Shown here: in pieces, positions 56,197 to 64,000 of the stretch
Numbering within the stretch: position 1 is the first letter of the stretch
How the letters are laid out: every line of letters starts with the position of its first letter
Assembly: GCF_025949665.1 (NCBI RefSeq)
Contig: NZ_JAPDFT010000001.1
Coordinates: forward strand, 1,922,001 to 1,986,000
DNA: 64,000 nucleotides
From: Chryseobacterium viscerum
Lineage (GTDB): Bacteria > Bacteroidota > Bacteroidia > Flavobacteriales > Weeksellaceae
Direction: 5' to 3'
Made by a program: the position numbers and the translations under genes
The notes under the pieces: generated by a model
Databases searched by the model: none
What the model was told of the DNA's origin: nothing
What the model saw: only the letters and a program-made list of their open reading frames with translations

Positions 56197-56774
56197 GATT
56201 CAAATATTTTGATTAATGGAGACAACCCCCTATCTCCTGGGTGGCCGTCAAGCTGCCTGTTATCTACCATCCCATTAAAGTAATAATCAGTTTCTATGAG
56301 ATAGTGTTGGTGTATAAATATATCATTGCAGATATCTTATAGATAAAGGAACGAAGACTATAGCCTCTCGTCCCTTTACTCATTAAAATACTAAAACAGA
56401 TTTACTATTTTGATTTTAATAGCTCATTGTGTAATTGAGTATCCAAGATATTTTTCACGGTTTATGCCTTATTCCTAATATTTATCCTTTTAGTTTATGC
56501 AACTTGTTGGCTTTGTAAAAATTTCTTTCTACAGACTACAGCACCCAGATTTAATCAACTGAATACCAGTATACAAATATGGGTATTCTTAAGTACAATA
56601 TGCTACACTTATTTGGGGCATACTTACATAAATCACACTTTCCCCTGCTTGTAGGCAAAATTTATTTGATAGTAATTTAATTGTCCATTCTTTTTCTAGT
56701 TCTGATCATGTTGGATTTGTACAGAAATCGAAATATTTAAAGTTGATAAAATGTTATTATTGCACAATTTATCT
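56197..56774. other. Long intergenic stretch
   Basis: 578 bases without a gene or repeat that I can support. The base composition rises in G and C near 56220-56270 and then becomes AT-rich; this marks the edge between the stress block and the Crp/metallo-beta-lactamase pair. Confidence 0.4.
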
Positions 56775-57458
56775 TTAAACAGTCTCGCTGCATTTAGCCA
56801 CAAATTGCTCAAACTTCCGGTCCGTATTTCGCATGACCGGTCCGTGGCCAAAGCAGATAATGGTTGGATTCAGTTTTGCCAGCTTTTGGAGCGATTTGAT
56901 GTTGCGCTGCTGATCCGAGGTAAACATGTTTGGCGGAAGCCTCAGACCGGTCGCTGTTGTGAGCAGATTCATATTTGTCGCTACATCACCGATGATCAGT
57001 ACACCATCCTGTTCACGGAATAAAGAAATATGACCTGCCGAATGTCCGGGCGTCTCTATTACCCGAAAGTTTCCAATCCTATCGTTTTCAACTATTGTCC
57101 GTTCAACTTTATGTCCCTGGCCTGCCCAGTATTTTTGTTGAAGCTTTGCTATCCAATGTTGCGGAGTTGGATATTCATTGGTTACCATACCCGTTTCAGT
57201 CCTAAAAACTTCGCCAGGATGACAGAGTAAAGGTATTGCGAACTCAGCACATATCTGATCGCTACAGCCCTGATGGTCTGCATGGGCATGTGTAAGTACA
57301 TGTTGATAAACAGGGATTTTCTGGAGAGCTTTCTTTACAGTTGTATACGAATTCCTTATTCCGGAATCTACCAATACACCTTCGATAATATAGCAATTGA
57401 TACTGTTTCGTGGCATCAGTGAAATCTGGAATACTTCGGGAGCAATTTGACGTAACAT
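56775..57458 (-). CDS. MBL-fold metallo-hydrolase
   Basis: 227 residues from the ATG at 57458 (MLRQIAPEVFQ); a TTG at 57473 lies inside the promoter box. Zinc motif LTHAHADHQGC (HxHxDH), second-site His in TPGHSAGHISLF, Asp in LIIGDV and late His in CFGHGPV: all metal ligands of the metallo-beta-lactamase fold. Substrate unknown; not a beta-lactamase by any specific feature. 54 bases after the Crp-like regulator. Confidence 0.9.
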   Translation of the reverse strand: MLRQIAPEVFQISLMPRNSINCYIIEGVLVDSGIRNSYTTVKKALQKIPVYQHVLTHAHADHQGCSDQICAEFAIPLLCHPGEVFRTETGMVTNEYPTPQHWIAKLQQKYWAGQGHKVERTIVENDRIGNFRVIETPGHSAGHISLFREQDGVLIIGDVATNMNLLTTATGLRLPPNMFTSDQQRNIKSLQKLAKLNPTIICFGHGPVMRNTDRKFEQFVAKCSETV

Positions 57459-57470
57459 CGTTTTTTTGTG

Positions 57471-57478
57471 CAAATCTA
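57471..57478 (-). promoter_or_regulatory. -7 promoter box TAGATTTG
   Basis: TAnnTTTG on the minus strand 12 bases before the MBL-fold ATG. It suggests this gene can be transcribed apart from the regulator. Confidence 0.6.
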
Positions 57479-57512
57479 CATCGCTGATCAGTACTGTATA
57501 AGGACATTTGTC

Positions 57513-58100
57513 CTATAATACGCTGGGCCTATGTATTTGTCCCTTTGCCCGTGTAAGCGATCGCTGCGTGATACCCAGGTACGATGCTAGATCCTGCGTC
57601 GCTATGCGTTGTACGAGCATCGGTTCGCTAGACAGAATATGCCGGTATTTATCTACAGCCGACTTATTATTGTAATTCAGCAGATAATGTTCCTTTTGGT
57701 TATACTCCTGCTCCATCACCCATTTTATAACTCCATTCCAAGCGGTCACCTTACCAAGCAGATACTCATAATCCGGGTAGCTTATCCTATAAACAATACT
57801 ATCTTCTATAGCCTTTATATTCCTTCTGGATTTTTCCTGCGCCACAAACTCCGGAAACGAGGTAACAAATTCATTTTCAAATTTGAAGCAGGTAATATTT
57901 TCCTTTCCATCTTTGTCGATGGCATATGCTTTTACGGCACCGCTAGCGATATATCCAATATGACGGCAGATTTCATCTTCACGAATTAAAAAATCACCTT
58001 TCTTTAAACGGATCGGTTTGAAGAACTGCTCAGAAAAGCTGATTTCCTCAGCTAATAGTCCTCCTATTGAGGATAGGTAATTTTCAAATAAGTCAGTCAT
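57513..58100 (-). CDS. Crp/Fnr-family transcription regulator
   Basis: 195 residues. Cyclic-nucleotide-binding-like beta roll (about 20-120; IRLKKGDFLIREDEICRHIGYIASGAVKAYAID) and a C-terminal winged helix (about 150-190; RIATQDLASYLGITQRSLTRAKG). The residues that bind cAMP are not kept. Likely controls the MBL-fold gene. Its DNA is richer in G and C than the neighbours (for example 57540-57620), which may point to transfer. Confidence 0.88.
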   Translation of the reverse strand: MTDLFENYLSSIGGLLAEEISFSEQFFKPIRLKKGDFLIREDEICRHIGYIASGAVKAYAIDKDGKENITCFKFENEFVTSFPEFVAQEKSRRNIKAIEDSIVYRISYPDYEYLLGKVTAWNGVIKWVMEQEYNQKEHYLLNYNNKSAVDKYRHILSSEPMLVQRIATQDLASYLGITQRSLTRAKGQIHRPSVL

Positions 58101-58523
58101 TTCGCAATGTTTTTGTTTTTCTATTTTCTTCTTTAGCGTCTATGGATTACACACCAAATACAATATACAAAACTAACAATTATTGAACATTCATTAGTGA
58201 ATGTTTCAATCTGATCAGCCATTCTGTTCGGAGTATTATTACTCTCTATACTTACGGTAAAATGGTTCTCCTTTCTTACTTTCGACTGCATTTCAACAGA
58301 TGCTCCTTGTGAAGCTGATGTTTTTATATTCCAAAGAAAGAATACTCTGAAGACTCATTAAACTGGTGATAAGATACTGAATAGAAAGTCTGATCTAATA
58401 CAAAGCTTTCACAGATGAAATATTATGGCAACAAAAAAATACTGCAAGGTATAAAACCTTGCAGTAAAGCATTATGTGTTTTCAGAATCGCTGAACTTTA
58501 TTATGCTGATAAGAGTTACAACA
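58101..58523. other. Intergenic stretch; holds only a terminator
   Basis: No gene seen apart from the terminator at 58433-58465. Confidence 0.4.
58433..58465 (-). terminator. Terminator of the surface-protein gene
   Basis: ACTGCAAGGT (58441-58450) pairs with ACCTTGCAGT (58456-58465); on the minus strand it is followed by ATTTTTTTG. Confidence 0.85.
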
Positions 58524-60104
58524 TTAGTTTTGGAATTTTACAAAATCCAGATAAAAAGAAGGGTTTCCCGCATTGAAAGACGCTGGTACTACTCCATTTG
58601 TTTTACCAGCTAAGACAGTATAAGTTCCTGGTGTAGCAAAATATAGTACACGGTTTTGATCTCTTGGAAACATGAATGCAGCAGTATTTGATCCACAATA
58701 ACTTCTCCAGACATCTCCAATGCCGTTGATATAGAAAAAGTAATCATTACAGTCAGAATTGATGGCAACTCCACATCGGAAAAAATACCAGCCCTTTGCC
58801 GGAATGGTTACCTGGACTCCCGTATTCAATCCGCCACCTCCGGTTCCCCCCGTAAAAGGGTTTACCAATGCTCCGGTATATGGCGTCCAATTGTTGGCAA
58901 ATGCTGTAGTAACAGTTGATGACCATGTTGCTAAACCGTTGGCATCACTGGTCAGTACATATCCCAACTGCTGGGTGCCGTCTTTTATCTGAAGGGCTCC
59001 ATTCGTAGTCCCGTTATCAATAACAACTCTGGCATTGGATGCTCCCGATGGTACTATATTGGTTCCCATCAGGACTTTTCCTGTACCGTTGATACTTAAA
59101 TTATTTCCTGCCATTGCAATATCAGTAGCTTGTGAAAGAGTTCCTCCCAGTTTTACATCTGTACCTGATAAAGTAAGACCGTTACTCGCGGTAATATTGT
59201 TATTAATAATTGTTGTTCCGCCGTTTCCGTTACCTCCTGCAAGTTCTGTTACGGTCATAAATCCTATTTGAGGATTCAGCTGAGCTGTTCCTGCTCCTCC
59301 TAATCTTACTTTTACAGAAGTATCAACCGTAGGTCTATAAATAGCATAGGCTTCCGGCTGGCCACCTATTGAAGTTGCAGGATAATTATTTATTGCATCA
59401 ACAACTCCGGTGGTACTGGAAGGAAGAACAGAATTGTTTGAAGCATCAACCCATTCATAAACCATGAAGCCACCCGCCAACGAGAACTCTGTAGCATGCA
59501 CCTGACAACGAAGCACATAAGTTTTGCCTGCTTTCAAATTAAAAACACCGGCATTATAAGTAATATTATTGGATGCAATTACAGATCCGAACGTCACATC
59601 TGATCCGGTAGATACCGTTTGAATAGCATTGGGCTTAACAATAATATAATCTCCTGTAGAAGACGTCCCTTTTGAAAGTATTTCCCAAGTCGAAGCTGCT
59701 CCCGTAAGCCCAGTATTAATTAATTCTATACTTTGATTTGCTGGTACAAGAACGTTGGGATTTCCATTAATGGTCTCAGGTGCTGCAGAATTTACTGTAA
59801 TGCTAAAGTTTGTATTATTTTTAATCCTATAGATACGTCCCTTATAATTTCCAACCCCGCTGATTGCAGAAGGAAGATTAAAAATAGCATTGGAACTCCC
59901 ATTATAAGAGACATGGAAGTCTGATGAGGTCAAATTATAAGAGTTTGTATTGACAGCATTATAATTTGCCGCTAATGATCCGGAGATATCCATAGTAGAA
60001 CCTGGATTCGCAGTATTAATACCAACATTTCCTGCCTGGGCAAAAACAACAGCAGGGCTTAAAGCTAACACTGCAAAAAATAATTTTGTATAAATCTTAA
60101 CCAT
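58524..60104 (-). CDS. Secreted adhesin/tail-fibre-like surface protein
   Basis: 526 residues with a signal peptide (to VVFAQ). The mature protein opens VGINTANPGSTMDISGSL, the head motif also seen at 43912. A long beta-rich, Ser/Thr/Asn/Gly-rich body follows (TTIINNNITASNGLTLSGTDVKLGG resembles trimeric-fibre stalks, given by position about 315-345), with a C-terminal domain holding a CNDYFFYI/SYCGSN disulfide candidate. No T9SS tail. Confidence 0.8.
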   Translation of the reverse strand: MVKIYTKLFFAVLALSPAVVFAQAGNVGINTANPGSTMDISGSLAANYNAVNTNSYNLTSSDFHVSYNGSSNAIFNLPSAISGVGNYKGRIYRIKNNTNFSITVNSAAPETINGNPNVLVPANQSIELINTGLTGAASTWEILSKGTSSTGDYIIVKPNAIQTVSTGSDVTFGSVIASNNITYNAGVFNLKAGKTYVLRCQVHATEFSLAGGFMVYEWVDASNNSVLPSSTTGVVDAINNYPATSIGGQPEAYAIYRPTVDTSVKVRLGGAGTAQLNPQIGFMTVTELAGGNGNGGTTIINNNITASNGLTLSGTDVKLGGTLSQATDIAMAGNNLSINGTGKVLMGTNIVPSGASNARVVIDNGTTNGALQIKDGTQQLGYVLTSDANGLATWSSTVTTAFANNWTPYTGALVNPFTGGTGGGGLNTGVQVTIPAKGWYFFRCGVAINSDCNDYFFYINGIGDVWRSYCGSNTAAFMFPRDQNRVLYFATPGTYTVLAGKTNGVVPASFNAGNPSFYLDFVKFQN

Positions 60105-60436
60105 TCGTTATCGTTTTATATATCTTAATTGATATTGTTATTACGGAGGTAAAGATATTCTAATATCTATGCAGGAATCTTTGAATGCTGTGGAAATACA
60201 TTTATCAGCGTGTGGAAAAATATCCACAAATGTAGATTCAAAAAATAGCTTACTTTATCTAACATAATTCTATGTATAAAGGTTTATAAAAAGTTGAACT
60301 AAAAGTCTTTGAAAACAAGTCGTTACTATCTTTTACTTGCTAGTCATCAGAATACTGCAAACAATTCAGTAGAAATAAAATTGCCACGATTTTGCAACAA
60401 ACATTATAAGTTAATTTGAAAATGTTGCTAATTGAG
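60105..60436. other. Intergenic stretch
   Basis: Promoter region of the surface-protein gene; no gene or repeat supported. Confidence 0.35.
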
Positions 60437-60482
60437 AGAAAAAAAATCCTGCAAACTTTTAATTTTTGCAGGATTTATCAAT
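60437..60482 (-). terminator. Terminator after tRNA-Ala
   Basis: AAATCCTGCAAA (60444-60455) pairs with TTTGCAGGATTT (60465-60476); eight T follow on the minus strand, 39 bases after the tRNA end. Confidence 0.85.
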
Positions 60483-60520
60483 CTTTTGTGCATTTTGAAG
60501 ATTTTATCAATTACACCAGG

Positions 60521-60594
60521 TGGAGAATACGGGATTCGAACCCGTGACCTTTTGACTGCCAGTCAAACGCGCTAGCCAACTGCGCCAATCCCCC
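60521..60594 (-). tRNA. tRNA-Ala, anticodon GGC
   Basis: Full cloverleaf: acceptor GGGGGAT/ATTCTCC with the G3:U70 pair that identifies alanine tRNAs, D arm GCGC/GCGC, anticodon stem TTTGA/TCAAA with loop CTGGCAG (anticodon GGC), T arm ACGGG-TTCGAAT-CCCGT and discriminator A. The CCA end is not encoded in full. Reads GCC and GCU codons. Confidence 0.95.
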
Positions 60595-60621
60595 ATGTCT
60601 TCATTTATTGCGAAGCGGGTA

Positions 60622-60651
60622 CAAAAGTAAGTATTTAAATAATATATGCAA
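60622..60651 (-). promoter_or_regulatory. Promoter of tRNA-Ala
   Basis: On the minus strand TTG, exactly 19 bases, TACTTTTG: a perfect match to the Bacteroidota consensus, about 28 bases before the mature tRNA. Confidence 0.8.
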
Positions 60652-60726
60652 CTATTTTGTGGTTTTTTATTTCATAAAAATTTGAAACCCTGTTATAATT
60701 CCTCATGATCATACTATTAGGACAAA

Positions 60727-60750
60727 AAAAGACCGAATAAACGGTCTTTA
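60727..60750 (-). terminator. Terminator of the GG-leader peptide gene
   Basis: AAAGACCG pairs with CGGTCTTT (60727-60750) with a T-run on the minus strand, four bases after the peptide stop. Confidence 0.85.
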
Positions 60751-60754
60751 TTAA

Positions 60755-60910
60755 TTAATGTACTTCTGGGTCTGTTGGCGCTTTAATTATAACACTACAG
60801 GTGAAAATACAAAGCTCGGCAGAAGTAAACTCTCCAATATATCTTGTTCCACAAGTACATGAGAACCCGCCACTAATAGATTTTAACGCGTTTCTTGATA
60901 ATTTTTTCAT
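60755..60910 (-). CDS. Double-glycine-leader bacteriocin-like peptide precursor
   Basis: 51 residues, read on the minus strand from ATG 60910 to TAA 60755. The N-terminus MKKLSRNALKSISGG fits the double-glycine leader (LSxxxLxxIxGG) cut by PCAT-type exporters. The core of 36 residues has four cysteines (positions 18, 20, 34, 38 of the precursor, as FSCTC and LCIFTC) that could form two disulfides or be modified. Its own terminator follows at once. No peptidase-containing ABC exporter or modifying enzyme lies in the window. Chryseobacterium genomes are known for many such short GG peptides of unproven activity. Confidence 0.75.
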   Translation of the reverse strand: MKKLSRNALKSISGGFSCTCGTRYIGEFTSAELCIFTCSVIIKAPTDPEVH

Positions 60911-61925
60911 ACTATTTTTTTTGATTCTGATGTGAAATTATAATTGTATGAGAAATAAGGCAAGATGTAATTAATAAGTGTGGCTGAATAGACAATAAGT
61001 GTAATCAAATACCCAAAAATTACGAACACCCACAATAAAAAATCCCTCTTGATGAGGGATTGAATTCTAAGAATCTAGATATTCCATTGTATTCTCATTC
61101 CAATAGCACCGGGGATTATCTGATCCTGTACAATACATTTCTCTCCTTGGAAATTTTCTTTAAATTATGGAATTAAAAATCGGAAATATTGCAGATTAAA
61201 TTCTGTCATCAATATAAATGTAATGATGACTATTAATGGTTATAATAATTCTTATGAAGGTTCAGAGACAATACTACAATACTGTATATTTTTCATAAAA
61301 TGGAGTAACTTTTATCCTTACGATAATTAAAGTAACCAAATCATTGCATATCAAACAGGAGATAGTCATTGTCTTGTAACAATTTCTTATTGTAAAAGTG
61401 ATCCAGTCATCCTTTTCGATCAATTGGTACATTTTTTTTTTAAAGTACCTTATAATATGCTCCTTCCTCTTTCCTTTTAATGAAAATAAGTTTTTCATAA
61501 TCTTTGATAATCTTTATTAATTTTTTAGTTTAACAAGTTTTTATGTTATCCTTATTTCATGTATTAGTTTTATTATTCCAAACATAGTGAAATACTAGCA
61601 ATAATATTATGATCAAGATCATAATATTATATTAAAATTTACCAAATCCTTTCTGCTAGGGGAATTTTTAATTGTATATAGCAGTGAAGTGATTCAAAAA
61701 ATCAAGTAAAAAAAGTGTTTTTTTTTGTTGCATGTTTTATTGTTTTTTTAACAAAAATTCATTATTAGCTCATAAAAATTAAAGATATAATAATAGATAA
61801 AGTTTATTAATAGCCAATCTTAACCTCTTATAAATCAAATTAAAAAAAAGCAGCAGGATGATAACGCTATCAACAGTTGTATAAAAAATAGAGTATCTTC
61901 GTTAGAGACAGAAATTTTTATCATC
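60911..61925. other. Long AT-rich region with gene remnants
   Basis: About 1 kb with no gene I can support strongly. It holds a terminator-like hairpin on the minus strand (AATCCCTC/GAGGGATT, 61041-61061), preceded by an open tail ending in PGAIGMRIQWNI (stop at 61075-61077), and the weak small frame at 61274. The stretch 61500-61860 is extremely AT-rich. Confidence 0.45.
61274..61498 (-). CDS. Doubtful small protein
   Basis: 74 codons with an ATG start and a basic beginning (MKNLFSLKGKRKEHIIRY) reminiscent of the start of short secreted-peptide precursors, but no GG site and no homology. May be a remnant. Reported with low confidence. Confidence 0.25.
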   Translation of the reverse strand: MKNLFSLKGKRKEHIIRYFKKKMYQLIEKDDWITFTIRNCYKTMTISCLICNDLVTLIIVRIKVTPFYEKYTVL

Positions 61926-62714
61926 ATGAAGTTAGAATTATATCAAATAGATGCATTTACTGAAAAAATTTTCCATGGAAACCCTGCATGTGTCGTTCCT
62001 TTAAAAAACTGGTTACCTGATGAGGTGCTTTTAAAAATAGCCCGCGAAAATGCCGTTGCCGAAACAGCTTTCTTTATCGATAATGGCAGTACAATTCATC
62101 TGAGATGGTTTACGCCTGAAATAGAAATGGACTTATGCGGACACGCCACTCTCGCTACAGCGCATTGCCTGGTCTCAATCTTAAACTATCAGAGCAAAAG
62201 AATTGTTTTTGAAACTAAAAGCGGTGAATTAACGGTTGATGTTAAAGATAACGTTTATTATATGGATTTTCCTTCAAGAATGCCTGAAGCAGCGGCTCTT
62301 CCAGACAGCATATCCAGATCGCTCAATATACAGCCCAAAGAAGTTTTCAAATCAAGAGACTATATTCTGTTATATGATTCTGAGGATGACATCAAAAACA
62401 TCAGGATTGAAAGATCTGTTTTTGACCTTATCAATCTGGATCCTGGAGGTCTTGTGGTGACTGCTGCCGGTACAGACAGTGATTTTGTTTCAAGATATTT
62501 TACGCCACAGTCATCTATTCTCGAAGATCCTGTAACCGGCTCTGCACATTGCTCACTCATTCCCTTCTGGTCTTCAAGATTAGGAAAAGATATGCTTTTT
62601 GCCCGTCAGCTTTCTGAAAGAGGCGGACAGCTCTATTGTGAAAACAAAAAAGAAAGAGTGATTGTGGCGGGTAAAGCCAAAACGTATTCTATGGGACATC
62701 TGTGGATAGAATAA
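61926..62714 (+). CDS. PhzF-family isomerase
   Basis: 262 residues. DAP-epimerase-like two-domain fold with the family marks: FHGNPACVVPL, catalytic Glu in AVAETAFF, MDLCGHATLATAH and EDPVTGSAHCSL. PhzF itself isomerises an intermediate of phenazine synthesis, but no other phz genes are here; most members of this family have unknown substrates. A box TATCTTCG (one mismatch) precedes it. Confidence 0.92.
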   Translation: MKLELYQIDAFTEKIFHGNPACVVPLKNWLPDEVLLKIARENAVAETAFFIDNGSTIHLRWFTPEIEMDLCGHATLATAHCLVSILNYQSKRIVFETKSGELTVDVKDNVYYMDFPSRMPEAAALPDSISRSLNIQPKEVFKSRDYILLYDSEDDIKNIRIERSVFDLINLDPGGLVVTAAGTDSDFVSRYFTPQSSILEDPVTGSAHCSLIPFWSSRLGKDMLFARQLSERGGQLYCENKKERVIVAGKAKTYSMGHLWIE

Positions 62715-62784
62715 TATAATCCCAATCAAACTGAATAGTCAAGTAGCTCGTTCTGGAGAAGGATATATATTGGAATGACAGCAA

Positions 62785-62825
62785 AAAAAGGCATTAACTA
62801 TCTTTGGTTAGTGCCTTTTCTGTAA
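62785..62825 (+). terminator. Terminator of the PhzF-family gene
   Basis: AAAAGGCATTAAC pairs with GTTAGTGCCTTTT (one G-U), 62787-62819, followed by C and T. Confidence 0.8.
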
Positions 62826-62929
62826 AAATTTGGTTCTCCAAAAGAATGCAGGCAAAAATCCCAATAAAAATTTTTTATTAAATATGAACGAAATTAAACT
62901 AGATTAATTTCAGTGAACTCAAACTGTCC

Positions 62930-62937
62930 TACATTTG
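62930..62937 (+). promoter_or_regulatory. -7 promoter box TACATTTG
   Basis: TAnnTTTG match 65 bases before the ATG of the alpha/beta hydrolase. Confidence 0.6.
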
Positions 62938-63002
62938 CTAAAGAAATAAGACAATAAAAAATTATCACGTAAATCAACAATTAACATTAAAAATTTAAAA
63001 CT

Positions 63003-63824
63003 ATGAGCACATTTACATTAAAAGACGGAACTGAGATTTTTTACAAAGACCAAGGACAAGGACCAGTATTAATGTTTCACCACGGATGGCCATTATCATC
63101 TGACGATTGGGATGCACAGGTTATCTTTTTCTTACAGAGAGGTTACAGAGTAATTTCCCATGACAGAAGAGGTCACGGCCGTTCAAGCCAGAATATCTAC
63201 AACCACACTATTGAACAATATGCATCTGATGCTGCGGAACTTGTAGAATTTCTTGATTTGAAAGATGTTGTTCATATAGGACACTCTACAGGTGGTGGTG
63301 AAGTAATCCGCTATGTACATAAATATGCCAATGGCAGAGCAAAAAAAGCTGTATTAATCAGCGCTGTTCCTCCGGTTATGGTAAAAAGTGAGAACAATCC
63401 TGACGGTGTTCCAATGGAAGTTTTTGATGGAATCAGAGAGCAAACTCTGAACAACAGAAACCAGTTTTATTTTGATCTTACATTTCCTTTCTATGGGTAC
63501 AACAGAGAAGGTGCCAACATCAAAGACGGAATCCAGAGAAACTGGTGGAGACAGGGAATGATGGGTGGAATTGTTGCTCACTACGACGGAATCAAAGCAT
63601 TTTCTGAGACTGATTTCACAGAAGATTTGAAAGCCGTTGATATTCCGGTTTTGGTTTTACACGGAGAAGATGACCAGATTGTTCCTATCGAAAATTCTGC
63701 CATAAAATCAGCGAAATTATTAAAGAATGGTAAACTGATTACCTATCCAGGTTTTCCACACGGAATGCCAACTACAGAACATGAAACTATAAATAAAGAT
63801 CTTTTGGAATTTATCCAGTCTTAA
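63003..63824 (+). CDS. Alpha/beta hydrolase, non-haem haloperoxidase/esterase type
   Basis: 273 residues, no signal peptide. Oxyanion region FHHGWPLSSDDW, HDRRGHGRS, nucleophile Ser95 in GHSTGGGE, acid Asp in LHGEDDQIVP and His in GFPHGMP: a complete catalytic triad of the cofactor-free haloperoxidase/arylesterase group. Probably an esterase; the halogenating or perhydrolysing activity is a side reaction of the family. Confidence 0.92.
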   Translation: MSTFTLKDGTEIFYKDQGQGPVLMFHHGWPLSSDDWDAQVIFFLQRGYRVISHDRRGHGRSSQNIYNHTIEQYASDAAELVEFLDLKDVVHIGHSTGGGEVIRYVHKYANGRAKKAVLISAVPPVMVKSENNPDGVPMEVFDGIREQTLNNRNQFYFDLTFPFYGYNREGANIKDGIQRNWWRQGMMGGIVAHYDGIKAFSETDFTEDLKAVDIPVLVLHGEDDQIVPIENSAIKSAKLLKNGKLITYPGFPHGMPTTEHETINKDLLEFIQS

Positions 63825-63845
63825 CAGAACATATCTATATATAAA

Positions 63846-63880
63846 GAAAGGTGGACTGCAATAGTCCACCTTTCTATTTT
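63846..63880 (+). terminator. Rho-independent terminator, shared
   Basis: GAAAGGTGGACT (63846-63857) and AGTCCACCTTTC (63863-63874) form a perfect 12-base stem around GCAAT, followed by TATTTTT. Also faces the minus-strand gene ending at 63907. Confidence 0.9.
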
Positions 63881-63906
63881 TGGTCATATTATAAAAATTA
63901 AATTGC

Positions 63907-64000
63907 TCAATAATAAAGCTTTTTACGTTTCAGATAATTGATAAGCTCTTTCGGACGGTCGGTCTGAATAATGTTGACTCCTTTATTAATATACCAATCA
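63907..64000 (-). CDS. C-terminal end of a glycerophosphodiester phosphodiesterase (cut by window end)
   Basis: Only the last 31 residues are visible, ending ...NIIQTDRPKELINYLKRK plus KLYY. The sequence Gly-Val-Asn-Ile-Ile-Gln-Thr-Asp-Arg-Pro is the closing strand of the GDPD barrel, where the Asp-Arg-Pro follows the last metal-site strand. The start and the catalytic His residues lie outside the window. Confidence 0.75.
   Translation of the reverse strand, partial: DWYINKGVNIIQTDRPKELINYLKRKKLYY

Noticed and set aside
61926..62714. Phenazine biosynthesis cluster
   Set aside because: Only a PhzF-family protein is present; the family is broad and no other phz gene adjoins.

Overview
The window is chromosomal DNA of a low-GC member of the Bacteroidota, class Flavobacteriia, most like Chryseobacterium and relatives. 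The signs are type IX secretion (T9SS) sorting domains, a split imidazole-glycerol/histidinol-phosphatase HisB and fused HisIE, SusD-free but lipoprotein-rich surface genes, LytTR and TPR-sensor regulators, and repeated promoter boxes of the Bacteroidota form TTG-N19-TAnnTTTG. No phage, integrase, transposase, rRNA or CRISPR array is visible.

Layout. 1-4900: tail of a T9SS surface protein, a lipoprotein with a TNT (NAD glycohydrolase toxin) domain plus a small cysteine-rich partner, then a MazG-like/thioredoxin-like/DUF4230 set. 4978-9290: leucine operon leuA-leuC-leuD-leuB (minus strand). 9439-12145: TPR-like protein and an M19 dipeptidase. 12389-22496: thrS, infC, rpmI and rplT, with infC and rpmI separated by about 6.9 kb holding lipoproteins and a TPR-histidine-kinase/LuxR response-regulator pair. 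infC appears to start at AUA. 22851-26652: three tandem M28 peptidases with T9SS tails. 27452-35060: complete histidine operon hisG-D-C-B-H-A-F-IE, preceded by a leader peptide with four His codons and mutually exclusive antiterminator/terminator arms; two copies of a dispersed about 180-bp repeat lie on either side of hisD. 35092-39910: glycosyltransferases, a polysaccharide deacetylase and dapD.

39994-47920 is a mixed region: methyltransferase, a 0.3-kb mosaic of repeats, DUF2255, LytTR regulator, NlpC/P60 lipoprotein, surface proteins, a rifampin ADP-ribosyltransferase (Arr) with an unusual helical N-terminal extension, HAD phosphatase, AraC regulator. 48085-56196 looks like a stress/storage-glycan neighbourhood: a 43-aa basic peptide, GH130 phosphorylase, a two-domain glycosyltransferase, cation/proton antiporter, CsbD-like, cupin, three unrecognised proteins and a CinA-like amidase flanked by two facing paralogous small genes. 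56775-58100: Crp-like regulator and metallo-beta-lactamase-fold hydrolase of somewhat different base composition. 58524-64000: secreted surface protein, tRNA-Ala(GGC), a tiny double-glycine-leader peptide with four core cysteines, PhzF-family protein, alpha/beta hydrolase and the end of a glycerophosphodiester phosphodiesterase.

The points I consider most worth checking are the his attenuator, the GG-leader peptide, the TNT lipoprotein and its neighbour, the AUA start of infC and the split thrS-infC-rpmI-rplT cluster. All functional calls come from reading motifs; no database search was run.
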